Shown one piece after another: positions 27,829-40,436 of a stretch of 64,000 nucleotides of DNA. The position numbers and the translations under genes were made by a program. Where the stretch lies: assembly GCF_003369915.1 (NCBI RefSeq), contig NW_022881603.1, forward strand, positions 34,903,522-34,967,521. Reading direction: 5' to 3'. The notes beneath the pieces are model-generated. The model made no database searches. It saw only the letters and a program-made list of their open reading frames with translations, and was not told where the DNA came from. Source of the DNA: Drosophila miranda (taxonomy: Eukaryota; Arthropoda; Insecta; Diptera; Drosophilidae). The first letter of the stretch is position 1. Every line of letters begins with the position of its first letter.

Positions 27829-30800
27829 ATGTCGGACTCCGAAGTCAGCAATATGTCGGACAGTGGTTCAGAAGATGGATCGATTTCAAACAAGTCGCAG
27901 CGCAGCGTCAGATCCAAGTCTGGCCAGCGTTCGAGGTCCAGGTCAAGGTCTATGTCCAGATCCTCGCGCTCAAGATCCCGATCTCGGTCGGCTCATTCGG
28001 GCTCTAGGTCCGACTCCCCACAGGGTCGTGGAAACCGGCCGAAAAGCGACGAATCGGGGGAGGAAGAGGAGGAGCCGCCTGGAGAAGATATTGACTCCGA
28101 GGAATACGAAGAAGAAGAGAATGACGATCATCCACGAAAGAAAAAGAAAAAGGAACGTTTTGGTGGCTTCATCATAGACGAGGCGGAGGTGGACGACGAG
28201 GTTTGTACGCGAGAGCTTGCAAATTCAAATTTGTAGTCTAATCCTTGAATCTGGCTCTCACCATCAAAAGGTCGACGAGGATGACGAATGGGAGGAAGGT
28301 GCCAATGAGATAGGAATTGTTGGAAACGAGATTGATGAACTCGGTCCAACGGCCAGGGACATCGAAATAAGGCGGCGAGGTACAAATCTATGGGAGTAAG
28401 TATACCTGAAATTAAATATGGACAAATTGCATTATATATATTGTATTAAAGCACTCAAAAGGAAGATGAGATCGAAGAGTACCTGAGAAAAAAATATGCT
28501 GACGAATCCATTGCAAAACGACACTTTGGCGATGGCGGGGAAGAGATGTCCGATGAGATCACCCAGCAGACCCTACTGCCTGGCATTAAGTGAGTTGAAT
28601 AGGATATACTATACATATACATACTCGACATTACTACGTATATTTCGAATCCGCATAGGGATCCCAATTTATGGATGGTTAAGTGCCGCATTGGAGAGGA
28701 GAAGGCCACCGCCTTACTGTTGATGCGAAAGTTCTTAACATACCTAAATACGGACGACCCAATCCAGATCAAATCGATTATTGCTCCCGAGGGCGTTAAG
28801 GGATACATTTATCTGGAAGCCTATAAGCAGACCCACGTCAAAACCGCAATCGATAATGTGGGAAATCTTCGGATGGGCAAATGGAAACAAGAGATGGTGC
28901 CCATCAAGGAAATGACGGATGTTTTAAAGGTGGTCAAGGAACAGGTCGGCCTCAAGGTCAAGCAGTGGGTGCGCCTAAAGCGAGGACTCTACAAGGACGA
29001 TATTGCGCAGGTGGACTACGTCGATCTGGCCCAAAATCAAGTTCATCTGAAACTCCTACCCCGCATCGACTATACAAGAATGCGTGGTGCCTTGAGGACA
29101 ACAGCAACAGTAATTGAAATGCAAATGGTTGAAATTGGGTGGTCCAACCTAATCCCAAAATTTACTAAATTCCTCTTGTAGGAAACTGACGATGGCAAGC
29201 GCAAGAAGAAACGCCGGCCTGTAGCAAAACCGTTTGATCCAGAAGCCGTGAGGTACAGAATCCCCAGCTGTCCATTCCAATCCTTATAAACGACTTGTTT
29301 TCTAGGGCAATTGGTGGTGAGGTTCACTCAGATGGCGATTTTCTACTCTTTGAGGGTAATCGGTATTCGCGAAAGGGCTTTCTCTACAAGAACTTCACCA
29401 TGTCAGCCATTCTATCAGACGGCGTAAAGCCCACCTTAGCCGAGCTAGAGCGCTTCGAAGAATCTCCAGAAGGTAATTCATATCAAAAATCCAACGTCCT
29501 TTGTCACATAATAACATTACTGTGCCCTAACAGAGGTGAATCTGGAACTTTTGGGCAATGTCAAGGATGACCCCACTTCGACTCACTCGTTCTCCATGGG
29601 GGACAATGTTGAGGTCTGCGTGGGAGACTTGGAGAACTTGCAGGCGAAGATTGTGGCCATTGACGGCACCATGATCACGGTTATGCCCAAGCATCAGGAT
29701 CTAAAGGTACGTCATGCGATTCCTCATACTGTGTACACCACTAAACAATGGTTTTTTGTTTAGGATCCTTTAATTTTTAAAGCGAGTGAGCTGCGCAAGT
29801 ATTTTAAAACTGGAGACCACGCCAGGGTGCTGGCAGGTCGATATGAGGGCGAAACTGGACTTATTATCCGTGTAGAGCCCTTGCGAGTGGTGCTCGTCTC
29901 TGATTTGACCAATCACGAATTGGAGGTTTTGCCACGGGATCTGCAGCTCTGCTCTGATGTGGCTACAGGCGTTGACTGTCTGGGCCAGTTCCAATGGGGC
30001 GATTTGGTGCAACTTGAGTAAGTTTAAGGTGCACTATTTTCCAATGCACATCAGACTCTAACAGGTATGGGAATAATGGGAATTTTTTAAATCAGCTCTC
30101 AGAATGTGGGTGTTATTGTGCGTTTGGAGCGTGAGAACTTTCATGTACTGGGCATGAATGGAAAGTGCATTGAATGCAAGCCAACCGCTTTGCATAAGCG
30201 ACGAGAGAACCGCAACACTGTGGCCCTGGATGCTGACCAAAATCAGATTCGCCGTCGCGACATTGTTAAGGTTATGGAGGGACCTCATGCTGTGAGTACC
30301 AACGAGTCCATTGGAAGTATTTCTCATAACAATAATAATCGGATTATAATTCGCAGGGACGTTCCGGAGAAATCAAGCACTTGTATCGCAGCTTGGCGTT
30401 CCTTCATTGCCGCATGTATACAGAAAACGGAGGCATATTTGTGTGCAAGACACGGCACTTGCAGTTGGCTGGAGGCAGCAAGACCAACGTTAATCCTGCT
30501 GGTTCGATGGGCGGACTTGGATTCATGTCACCACGTATTCAATCACCCATGCATCCGTCTGGCGGACGAGGCGGAGCCCGCGGAGGGGCGCGCGGCGGTA
30601 GAGGTGGTTTCCGCGTGACTCGTGATCGCGAAATTCTGGGTAAAACCATCAAGATTAGTGGCGGACCCTATAAAGGTATTTTTCTTTGTTGAGAAGTACA
30701 TTTATCATTATGTATATGACTTGTTCGTGATCTCTGCAGGTGCTGTGGGAATTGTTAAGGACGCAACTGAGGCCACAGCTCGTGTGGAGCTCCATACTTC

Positions 30801-31716
30801 ATGTCAAACGATATCGGTCGATCGCAATCATATTGCCATCGTTGGGGTTCCCGGCAAGGAGGGAAGCGTCTCCACATATGGGCGCACGCCAGCTCGTACG
30901 CCCGGCTACGGGGCACAAACGCCAAGCTACACTGCGGCAGGATCTAAGACCCCCTTGGTCGGAAGTCAAACGCCGAACTGGGACACAGATACTCGTACTC
31001 CTTATGGCACAATGACACCGTCGCACGATGGCAGCATGACGCCACGCCATGGTGCTTGGGATCCGACAGCAAACACCACACCGGCGCGAAACAACGATTT
31101 CGATTATTCGCTGGAGGAGCCCAGCCCAAGCCCCGGCTACAATCCAAGTACTCCCGGCTATCAGATGACATCTCAGTTCGCCCCCCAAACGCCTGGTACT
31201 CTATACGGATCGGATAGAAGCTACAGCCCATTCAATCCAAGTCCCAGTCCTGCTCCTTCGCCTTATCCAGTTGGCTACTTGAATACCCCATCGCCATCGA
31301 CTTATTCACCAAACACTCCCGGTGGTATACCACAATCTCCGTACAATCCCCAGACACCGGGGGCCAGCCTGGACTCGTCGATGGGCGACTGGTGCACAAC
31401 CGATATTGAAGTTAGGATTCATACGCATGACGACACCGATCTTGTTGGACAAACAGGCATTATCCGCACTGTTTCCAATGGTGTGTGCTCTGTATTCTTG
31501 TGCCAGGAAGACCGCAGCGTCTCCATTGTCAGCGAGCACTTGGCACCTGTGCCGCCCAACAGTGGCGATGAGTTCAAGGTGATCTATGGCGAGGAACGGG
31601 AGTCGGTCGGCCGGGTACTGTCCAAGCAGGAAGGCGACGTGCTCGTCTGCAAGATAAACGACGAGGTCAAGATGATACCAGTTAATCATCTCTGCAAGAT
31701 GAAATCCATTGATTAA
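27829..31716 (+). CDS. Spt5: Spt5 transcription elongation factor (DSIF large subunit)
   Basis: In the nucleus, with Spt4, it binds RNA polymerase II, supports promoter-proximal pausing and, once phosphorylated by P-TEFb, elongation. Eleven coding exons run from about 27829-28200 to 30739-31716 with GT/AG borders, and every junction keeps frame. The order is: acidic, RS-rich N-terminus; NGN domain starting [16 protein letters not shown] (about 28674); several KOW domains (including [18 protein letters not shown] and [19 protein letters not shown]); a Gly/Arg stretch near 30560-30610; and a C-terminal repeat region of TP-rich units ([23 protein letters not shown]) at about 30890-31080. The end is the tail KMKSID. 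The chosen ATG begins [10 protein letters not shown], although the frame stays open upstream to 27628. No lesion was found. Confidence 0.96.
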
Positions 31717-32128
31717 ATCCTGAAAACTCTAAAAAAGTGAATGTTTATCCCCACAAGTGTAGCCATATTGTACAATGGAACACGAATTATTCAAAATTTT
31801 TCATATATAACAGAATATAATATAAAATATACTGGGAATAGCCGGTCTGTGCCTAGAGAGGTTTGGAACGGAACATAAATTCTTTCTAAAATAAAGTCTC
31901 CAATTGTGAATTCTTGTCTAAATAAAACCTCTAAAAGTTATACACAAATCTTTGCATCTCCTATTCTTCAATACAATATATGTACATTAATTTATAGAAA
32001 ACGGATCTGGTGGCTTTAATCGTAATCTGTGTTTATTATTCGACTGTAGCCGTAGCGACGATCCAGTTGACGAATTTCTTCTTTGCGAAAATCCCCTTTG
32101 ATAAGTCGTCTGATTACTTTTGTCTATT
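31717..32128. other. Spt5 3' UTR and phospholipase upstream region
   Basis: A polyadenylation signal AATAAA is at 31890-31895, about 175 bp after the Spt5 stop. The rest is AT-rich and must contain the promoter of the phospholipase gene that follows on the same strand. Confidence 0.6.
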
Positions 32129-32685
32129 ATGCACCTTCAACATTTTGTAGCTGCTGTATTGGCGCTTGCCGGTGCCTTCGATGTCATTCTTGGCCTGGGC
32201 ATAATTGTACCGGGCACGAAATGGTGTGGTCCAGGCAATATAGCGATCAATTACGATGATCTGGGCATCGAAAGGGAGCTAGACATATGCTGTCGCTCGC
32301 ACGACAACTGCAAGGAAAAAATATCACCGCAGCAGGAAGACTATGGCCTGAGCAACGATGGGATCTTCCCCATGTAAGATTTAACACTCGGATCTATACG
32401 TTTTACCTCTCGCTAACGGATGCTTTTCTTTCCGCTTCCAGCTTCTTCTGTACCTGCGAATCAGCCGTTCGAAATTGCCTCACTTCCCTGCGCAACGGAC
32501 ATTCGTTGACATTAGGCCGCATATACTTTCGGACCAAAGAAGTCTGCTTTGCCTATGGTCATCCGACCGTCTCGTGTCGAGAGAATCAGGTGGAGATGTT
32601 CGAGAAGCGCTGCCTGAACTATAAAGTGGATGAAACACAGCCGAAACGCTGGCAGTTTTACGACCTGGCCTTCTACACATGTTGA
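32129..32685 (+). CDS. Secreted phospholipase A2, group III-like
   Basis: This enzyme would hydrolyse the sn-2 ester of phospholipids outside the cell or in the secretory route, using Ca2+. Two exons (32129-32373 and 32442-32685) join in frame. The first ~20 residues, starting MHLQHFVAAVLALAGAF, form a signal peptide. The Ca2+ loop is WCGPGN and the active site CCRSHDNC carries the His-Asp pair. Further cysteines (FFCTCESAVRNCL and later) fit the disulfide pattern of bee-venom-like enzymes. The ATG is preferred to an in-frame TTG nine bases upstream. The frame is intact. A second, convergent member lies at 33163-33760. Confidence 0.9.
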
Positions 32686-33162
32686 TGCCCAGAGCAAATA
32701 AGATTGAACTATGGCATTAGCCAGCGATAAGGCCTCCGATTATTTACAAATACATAAGCCTGCGATTCTATTCAAATCAAAATTCCATTACTTCGAATTT
32801 CGAAAGCTTGAGTTTTGTATAATCACTCCCTAGATATGATATGAATGGAAAATGCAAATTTGTAATGGTATTTTTCGACGCTGAAAGAAGCTGATGAAGT
32901 CTTGTTTAAGAGATACTACCTTCTGAGTGCCAACGAAAATACTGCGAAAATAGACTAAAACGTTTTAAAATAGGTATTCATCTTCTTAGAGAATATTTTT
33001 AAAACCAATAAAACCGTTTTCGTTTTTTTGTACCACATCTATCAAAATCTATAATATGCATGCCGAGCAATCCCCCTCTAGGTACGCCCCTGATTTAGCT
33101 GGTTAAAACTTTTAAATTCTAACAAATGAACTTATCAGCTAACATCAGAAAAATTATCATGG
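32686..33162. other. Intergenic region between convergent phospholipase genes
   Basis: This AT-rich sequence without a coding signal holds the 3' ends of two convergent genes. An AATAAA lies at about 33007-33012, on the + strand. Confidence 0.55.
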
Positions 33163-33760
33163 TCAGGACAGGTCAGGCTTTTGTGTGTTGGATTGTGTAA
33201 TGTGTAATGGCATGTCATAGAACTGCCAGATCTTTGCCGAGGCCTTGTCAACGTTATATCGTATACAGCGCTTGCGAAACGTGCCTTCCTGGTACTGTTT
33301 GCAGCTGGTTTTGGGATATCCTTTGGCGAAGCAATTTCTCCGGCTGCCATAGTAGATTCGGCCCAATGTGTTGGAGGTGAGACTGTTGACCGCCTGAAGG
33401 CAGTTGATAAACTCTTGCTCGCAGGTACACTTGAGGCTGTAAAAAAAAGCAGTCAAGTCATGACATGATATCGATTTTCCACTGAGCCTACGGCGGCCAA
33501 TTCGTGTTGGTGGGAAGTCCGTGCAGTTTGCTGTGCGACTCGATTATCTCCTCACAATGGTCGTGGGCCCTACAGCACTTGTCCGTCTCCCGCTCTCTTT
33601 CCAGGTCATCGAAGTTGGCAGCCGTGTTGCCTGGCCCGCACCAGTTGGTGCCTGGAGCCGTAATTCCCGTGTGTGGCACTGGCGGCAGCGCCTGGTTGTA
33701 AATGTCCTCGTCCTCGAAGATGGCCTCATCCGCAAAGGCCCAAGTGGTGGTCAGCCACAT
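33163..33760 (-). CDS. Secreted phospholipase A2, group III-like, second gene
   Basis: Two exons (33760-33492 and 33436-33163 on the minus strand) join in frame. The protein has the Ca2+ loop WCGPGN, the active site CCRAHDHC and a cysteine-rich C-terminal half ([35 protein letters not shown]). It is clearly a paralogue of the gene at 32129, with the same intron position just before the C-T-C motif. The N-terminus [13 protein letters not shown] is short for a signal peptide. An ATG further upstream, at about 33772, is in another frame, so the original leader may have been lost or shifted. The start codon follows the Nop9-like stop by about 145 bp on the same strand. Confidence 0.87.
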
Positions 33761-33905
33761 GCTTCAGCTTTGTCGGACTCATTGAAACTAAGCATCGCAC
33801 CGCGCAATGCAATAGCTTATCAGTTGCTGTTGAAAAGTCAAGCAACAGCCCTAGTACACTATCCATGTGTGGAATTACATTTTATTTTGTCAACAAGTCA
33901 AAATC

Positions 33906-35936
33906 CTAGCTTAGTATATACTTAAACGCATCGGCTGCTGTCTTTGCTGGCTTCCGCTTTGTCTCGGGCTGCTCCGAATCCAGCTGCTTTGACAAGCTCG
34001 CCTGCCACTGAGTGGGCGAGAGGTTGTAAGTTTCCAGGCGATACTTTGCGTAGATGAGGCGCCCAAAGGGCGAACCCTTCAGCATGTTAGCCTTCGTGAT
34101 GAGCTCCTTAGCAATGCGCAGCTTCTGCGTCTCCTGCGAGGCTTTGAAGCACTGCTCGAGGACACGGGATCCGTGGCGGGTAATGGCCAAGTCTACATAG
34201 AAGCCATCTAGCTGACGGATCAGGCGCTCACGCGGTTTCTCGCCAATGAACTTTCTCTGCATGAAGGCATCGACTATGTGGGAGCCGTTGGGCTCTTGTT
34301 AAAGATCTGGGCTAGTTGGGCGGCTGGCAGATCGAGGATGCAGTTGACCAGGAAAATGGGTTTGTTGAACTGCAGTACATGCTGAGCAATCAGCGAGCCA
34401 TGCAGATGGACAAATCCCGACTCATCGCTGCCCAAAATCTCAGAGGGTTTCAGTTTAATAAGGCAGTTAAAGAACAGCTTAGACTTCTCTTTGTCGCCAC
34501 TGACATGAAGCGAACTCTGTAGAACGGCTATCATCTGGGCCTGTTTGGACCCCAGGCGGCACTCAAGGCAGATACCACGCCAGTGTATCCCATTTTCAGG
34601 AGCTCTTCCACGTGGGGCTGAAGCTCTGCAAAAATTGACTCGAAGTCTGTTACCTATTTTATGTTCTGAAGAAGTCGCTGGACAGAAAAGTTTGTCTGTT
34701 GCTGTTTGGCGAGGTAACTGACACGGCCACTGAACAGCATCGCATATAGCTGGGTCAGCAGCTTGGCACCCGCCACGCGTAGAATAGTCTCTAGAAGGAT
34801 GACGGAGCTCTGATGGTGAAACACTTTCGGCAGGACAGGATCGTCCTTTTTCTCCTCCGCGCTCTCTTCTTTCTCTTCCGTCGGCTTCTCCTCACCATCA
34901 TCGTCTTCAATTTCGATTTTTGCGTCCGTCTTTTTCTCAACGGCATCGTCATTTTCTTCGTTAGCCTTCAATAGGCTTTGCAATAATATTTTCTTGCCGA
35001 AGTGCTTTAGAAAACTTTTGTCGGCCACACTCAAGTTTAGGCAGATGACGCCTAATAAGGCGGATGAGTGCTCCTGATAAGGGAAGTCAACGAATTGTGG
35101 CCACATTTCTAGGCGTTGGGGAAACTCTTTCATCACCTCGTGCCAGTCCTCGGGCACTGTATACAGCTTGCGATGCTTGGCCATCTCAGCCCCTCCTTTC
35201 TCGAAAGCTATTTTCGGAACGTGCATGCCCACTAGGCACAGTATCGCAGTTCTCATGATGTGACTGGCGCAGTTGTCCCACACAAAGTCCTCCAAGTTGT
35301 TGAGCATGAACTTCGAGATCCGCACCACGAACTGGCGACACTTCTCTCTGTGGTCGTCGCTGAGCTCAGTTTCCAAATTGTATTCCTCCTTGATTTGTGC
35401 GGCATCTGGCTTAGCTCGCTTTGTTGTGGTCGGACCATCGCTGACTTCCTGGGCAGCTGCCTTGCCCAGGCCGCGCAAAAAGGCAATTTCAAGCATCTTC
35501 TGCAGGACATGCGAAGCAAATCTATCCGAGCACAAGGGGCGCAGGCTGTCCCCAAATTTGTTGAAGTATCGCTCCAGCTGCTCGTTGTCCACAAATCCAA
35601 TAAGCGATTCCAACGCCTTGGACACAATTTGATTGGAGGCCAAGTGGATCTCCTGATCTTTCGTCTGCTCAAACACATTGTTGGCCATGTTCACTGCACA
35701 GGAAGTAAATAAGTAATGCGACTGACAAAGAAACAATTTTTACTCACCGCGCTCCTCCACATCGTCGAACCCAGCCTTCATGGCATCCAGAATGTTGATG
35801 AAGTAACAAACTGCTCATCGTCTATATGCGTCCCGAGGCCGAAGATTCCCTGTTTGGCAAAGCCCTTGGCGTTTCGCATGAAGCGATTGGCTTTCTTCTT
35901 TGGTCATTTACGTTTTCCATTGCTTTCTGTTTGCAT
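33906..35936 (-). pseudogene. Nop9: Nop9-like Pumilio-repeat nucleolar protein, multiply broken
   Basis: Nop9 proteins are curved Pumilio-type RNA-binding proteins of the nucleolus needed for small-subunit rRNA processing. Here the repeats can be followed from NVFEQTKDQEIHLASNQIV through SDRFASHVLQKMLEIAF, WDNCASHIMRTAIL and GSHIVDAFMQRKFIGE to RHGSRVLEQCFKAS, with an acidic Glu/Lys-rich insert near 34850-34960. The start is at 35936 (MQTESNGKRK). One intron precedes the NMANN segment. Lesions: frame breaks near 35906, 35805, 34560 and 34297, and a TAG at 34654-34656. The protein cannot be made whole. A LINE fragment begins 38 bp upstream of the ATG. The family name is recognised from the repeat pattern; confidence in family is high, in the exact orthologue moderate. 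Confidence 0.88.
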
Positions 35937-35971
35937 TTCGAACAAAAATTTGACGAATGGGAAAATCGTCC

Positions 35972-35973
<2 letters not shown>

Positions 35974-36005
<32 letters not shown>

Positions 36006-36224
36006 TGTTTAAGTTACCATGCTACCCGTGAGTAGCGTGGGATTATTTGGCCGCCCGCCTTTTGAAGGTGGAAATTGCCAAGTCAAAGAATAGAAGATGT
36101 TGGAGTACTGTTTATAGCTTTACATCAATTTCGTCGATGAAGTCAATTAGTCTGATGTTTTCTTTTTCAAAGAATTTGTAAATATCATTATATTTTCTTA
36201 GAGATGGGAAGTTTTGCCTTGTTG
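35974..36224 (-). mobile_element. 5'-truncated 3' end of the I/Jockey-type LINE
   Basis: The poly(T) run at 35974-36003 and the next 220 bp are the reverse complement of about 5630-5874 of the LINE at the window start. It is a dead-on-arrival insertion. No clear target duplication is visible. Confidence 0.88.
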
Positions 36225-36228
36225 TGTT

Positions 36229-36860
36229 GTACCACTAACCATACAGTATATAGATGTGCCAGTTCATACAACCACTAACCATACAGTATATAGATGTGCC
36301 AGTTCATACAACGAAAGCGTCACACACTGGCTAGCGCGTTCAGTACCCCAGAGTGACGTCATCATGAGAGAGAGAGCGCAGAGAGAACATCTTTGCATGT
36401 GTTAGTACACACGCAATATGTTTCGACAAAAATATGTGATTGTATGCTTTTTCAGATTTTTTGAACTCTCTCAGGTCTGGTTCTGTTTTGCCACCAGCAT
36501 GTTTTAGTGTATGGGTGCACATGCATTCTCACGTACTTTGCGTGTGTGTGTTTAGTATTGCTGGCCGCTAGAACTGAAATTTGAGTTTGGTTCTTGTTTT
36601 GGGTCTTTTGATGAGCTGACCTACCACCACAAAATAAATGAAGAATGGGCAGGGTGTGGGGGTATGGTACACTAGGGCGCGGGAAATGAAATAAAAGCTG
36701 TTATTTGTTTGATTTATACCACAAAATATAAAATATTACAATAATATAATTACACATTTATTTCCTTTTTTTAAACAGGTTTATTATAAATTATAAAAAT
36801 TATGCAAACCCCGTCGGTTCTCGACTTTTTTGTTTATTATAACTAAAACAATGATGATTG
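36229..36860 (-). repeat. Module R, inverted copy
   Basis: This is the reverse complement of 39827-40410 and 55034-55583. It carries a 40-bp tandem duplication (about 36232-36311, unit starting accactaaccatacagta) absent from the other copies. It keeps the full CRE-type palindrome TGACGTCA at 36354-36361 but ends before the CTATCG palindrome of the direct copies. Confidence 0.85.
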
Positions 36861-37170
36861 ATTTTCTATATATAGAGGATATGCCTTAAGTTGTTCATAT
36901 ATGTAACTACATATACATATATACGTAAATACATACATACTATGTACTTAAAGTCGCCGCTCAAATTGGCTCCCGATTGAAGATCGGTACCCAGGGAACA
37001 CCACGAGGAGGCCATTATATATTAAATGGGGTCAAAATTTAATCTGACCTTTGAGTCGACTTGATATGACTTAATTTCAAGACTTTTAAGTAATTAAGTC
37101 ACATCCATGTTCCCCGCCTAAAATTAAATCTGTTAGATACATATATGTACAAACATATAAATGAAAATAA
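36861..37170. other. AT-rich spacer
   Basis: It has no gene. It contains tatgta/tacata runs and a more complex stretch (about 36950-37130) not repeated elsewhere in the window. Confidence 0.5.
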
Positions 37171-38279
37171 ACGAGGGGGAACGTTGTGAGTTGCTGCGGA
37201 CACCGCAACTCTACAGTTATACCCGATACTAAGTCAGTATGGCTCTCCTCCGTCAGACGCCGCTAATATTAAACGACACGACAAAGAGTGCGTGCGAGAG
37301 AGACAGAAAATCAGTCTGAGCGTGACGTCGGGCGCTGCGTAGCCAGTGCAAATTGATTTGTTCCTTTTGGCTATAAAAATGATCCGATCTCACCCAGATT
37401 CAGCAATCTGATAGATATGGTCATTTTCTATGATTCTGCGTTTTTAGTTTTCTCGAATGTGCAATATTGTGGATGCAACAGATTTTCGTCCTTTGTGGGG
37501 GCGGAAGGGGGTGGGGCGAAATTCTGAGAAATACGTTTTATAGTGAGATCTAACAGAAGTGCGGATACCAAATTTGGTTACTCTAGCCTTAATAGTCTCT
37601 GAGATTTGTTGATGCCCCAGATTTTCGTCCTTTGCGGGGGCGGAAGGGACACGAAACGGCCAAGGTCCGATATCACAGGAGTGTGGATACCAAATTTGGT
37701 TGCTCTGGCTCTTATAGGTTCTGAGATCCTTGAACTCATATTTTGCAATTGGCAAAACCGACCATGAAACCTGTGTGTTAGAAAGAGACAGAGCGAGAAA
37801 GAATGAAATTGTTTTCTTGATTCTGGCTATAATAATTACACGATCTGGTCGAGATCTGACATTCTAAGACATATAGTCATCCTCTACGATTCTGCGTTTT
37901 TGGTTTTATCGTATCTTTAAAAATGTGGATGCCACAGATTTTCGTCCTTTGTGGGGGCGGAAGTGGGCGGGGCGAAGTTTTGAAATATTTTTGTAGCAGT
38001 GACATATCACAGAAGTCTGGATACAAAACATCGTTGCTCTAGCTCTTATAGTCTTTGAGCACTAGGCGCTGAAGGGGACGGACAGACGGACGGACGGACA
38101 GACGGACAAACGGACAGACGGACAGACAGACATGGCTCAATCGACTCGGCTATTGATGCTGATCAAGAATATATATACTTTATGGGGTCGGAAACGATTC
38201 CTTCTGGACGTTACACACATCCACTTTTACCACAAATCTAATATACCCCAATACTCAATTTGAGTATCGGGTATAAAAA
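37171..38279 (-). mobile_element. DINE-1/ISY-type Helitron, copy D
   Basis: This is a full-length copy in reverse orientation, from acgaggggga (3' end) to gtatcgggtataaaaat (5' end). The acag/gacg microsatellite is at about 38078-38131. Confidence 0.88.
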
Positions 38280-38855
38280 TAAGCAAAATATAATAAACTT
38301 ATACAAGTTAAATTTTTATATTAATAAATTCAACGTATTGAGTTTTCTTGCGGACGAAGTCCGTGTTCTTTATTTGACGAATAATTAAAGACTACTTTTC
38401 AATATATTTTGAGGCCCTATTCTTACTGTGGGTTCGCGACCGCGGAATGTTGCAGCGATGCAACGACAGCAGTTCAGCCGTGGCGAGGTATTTCTCGGAA
38501 TCCCTCGCCGTTGGCGGATATCGTCCAGACGCTGATCCAGCAGTTTTGGCGATCTGGAGCGGCTCGTGTCGGTTGCTGGTGTTTTGGCAACTTTGTCGTT
38601 AACTTACATACATTTTATAAAATGAAATAAAAAATCCTACTGCCGCCAAATTTTGAGCTTCTTCTCGTATGATTTTGCATTTTGATTCCCTATCATCCTA
38701 TCTGTTAACCATTTACAATTTTTTCTAATTAAAATCAATACAAACTGATTGAGCAGATGATTTCGGTGTACAAAGCACGGATCGAAAAATTTAAACCAGT
38801 CTGCATATTTATCTATTTTTGACGTTAAAATTATACATTTTTGGACTATGCTTCT
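38280..38855. other. Unique spacer with a coding-like island
   Basis: Most of it is AT-rich. Positions about 38415-38610 are GC-richer and, on the minus strand, read as a basic, Ser/Arg-rich peptide (for example SRSRSPKLLDQRLDDIRQRR) without stops for about 60 codons. It may be a stranded exon or a fragment of an unrelated gene; no start, splice context or family can be recognised. Confidence 0.35.
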
Positions 38856-39503
38856 TTTTTTATACCCGATACTCAAAATGAGTATTGGGGTATATTAGAT
38901 TTGTGGTAAAAGTGGATGTGTGTAACGTCCAAAAGGAATCGTTTCCGACCCAATAAAGTATATATATTCTTGATCAGCATCAATAGCCGAGTCGATTGAG
39001 CCATGTCTGTCTGTCCGTCTGTCCGTTTGTCCGTCTGTCCGTGTGTCCGTCCCCTTCAGCGCCTAGTGCTCAAAGACTATAAGAGCGAGAGCAACGATGT
39101 TTTGGATCCAGACTTCTGTGATATGTCACTGCTACAAAAATATTTCAAAACTTTGCCCCGCCCACTTCCGCCCCCACAAAGGGCGAAAATCTGTGGCATC
39201 CACAATTTCGACGATACGAGAAAACTAAAAACGCAGAATCATAGATAATGATCATATATATCAGATTGCTGAATCTGGATCAGATCAGATCATTTTTATA
39301 GCCAAAAGGAACAAATCAATTTGCACTGGCTACGCAGCACCCGACGTCACGCTCAGACTGATTTTCTGTCTCTCTCGCACGCACTCCTTGTCGTGTCGTT
39401 TAATATTAGCGGCGTCTGCCGGAGGAGAGCCATACTGACTTAGTATCGGGTATAACTGTAGAGTTGCGGTCTCCGCAGCAACTCACAACGTTCCCCCTCG
39501 TTT
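38856..39503 (+). mobile_element. DINE-1/ISY-type Helitron, copy E, internally deleted
   Basis: Both ends are present. The sequence jumps at about 39240 from the first aaaaacgcagaatcatag block to the last one, removing about 450 bp between two copies of that internal motif, as expected from recombination between short repeats. Confidence 0.88.
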
Positions 39504-39780
39504 AAATTGAATTTGTGAGACTTTGTCTCGAAATGCCGATTAAATATATCAAAATAAAATATACGAATGTAATAAACTTTAATATTTATGTACATATGTA
39601 TGTACATAAGATATTTTATAATTGAATTAGAAAATGTATGGGTATTGTCCGTGAGAGTATTCAAGGTGCGACCGGCATCTAAATTTTGCTTTGCGGATTC
39701 CCGACGGAAAGCGCGCGATTGACAATTGATTTGAAATACATATATGTAAAACCAATTCCATTTATATTTATGCATATTTA
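39504..39780. other. AT-rich spacer
   Basis: It has no open frame of note and no recognised repeat apart from tatgtacata runs. Confidence 0.5.
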
Positions 39781-40436
39781 TTTAAGTATATATATATTTT
39801 TTCTTATATTGTATATTTAGATACATCATTGTTTTAGTTATAATAAACAAAAAAGTCGAGAACCGACGGCGTTTGCATAATTTTTATAATTTATAATAAA
39901 CCTGTTTAAAATAAGGAAATAAATTTGTAATTATATTATTGTAATATTTTATATTTTGTGGTATAAATCAAACAAATAACAGCTTTTATTTCATTTCCCG
40001 CGCCCTAGTGTACCATACCCCCACCCCCTGCCCATTCTTCATTTATTTTGTGGTGGTAGGTCAGTCCATCAAAAGACCCAAAACAAGAACCAAACTCAAA
40101 TTTCAGTTCTAGCGGCCAGCAATACTAAACACACACACGCAAAGTACGTGAGAATGCATGTGCACCCATACACTAAAACATGCTGGTGGCAAAACAGAAC
40201 CAGACCTGAGAGAGTTCAAAAAATCTGAAAAAGCATACAATCACATATTTTTGTCGAAACATATTGCGTGTGTACTAACACATGCAAAGATGTTCTCTCT
40301 GCGCTCTATCTCTCATGATGACGTCACTCTGGGGTACTGAACGCGCTAGCCAGTGTGTGACGCTTTCGTTGTATGAACTGGCCATCTATATACAGTATGG
40401 TTAGTGGTACTATCGACTGCCGATAGTGCGATATCA
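39781..40436 (+). repeat. Module R, direct copy 1
   Basis: It matches 54991-55613 with high identity and, inverted, 36229-36860. It contains TGACGTCA (40319-40326) and the palindrome CTATCG-actgc-CGATAG (40410-40426). In both direct copies R lies upstream of the duplicated gene. Here a LINE has inserted right after gcgatatcat, moving R about 7.6 kb from the gene. Confidence 0.85.

Noticed and set aside
40158-40340. A 60-residue frame (MCTHTLKHAGGKTEPDLR) present in all three R modules
   Set aside because: The copies differ too little at the DNA level for conservation of the frame to mean anything, and there is no family resemblance.
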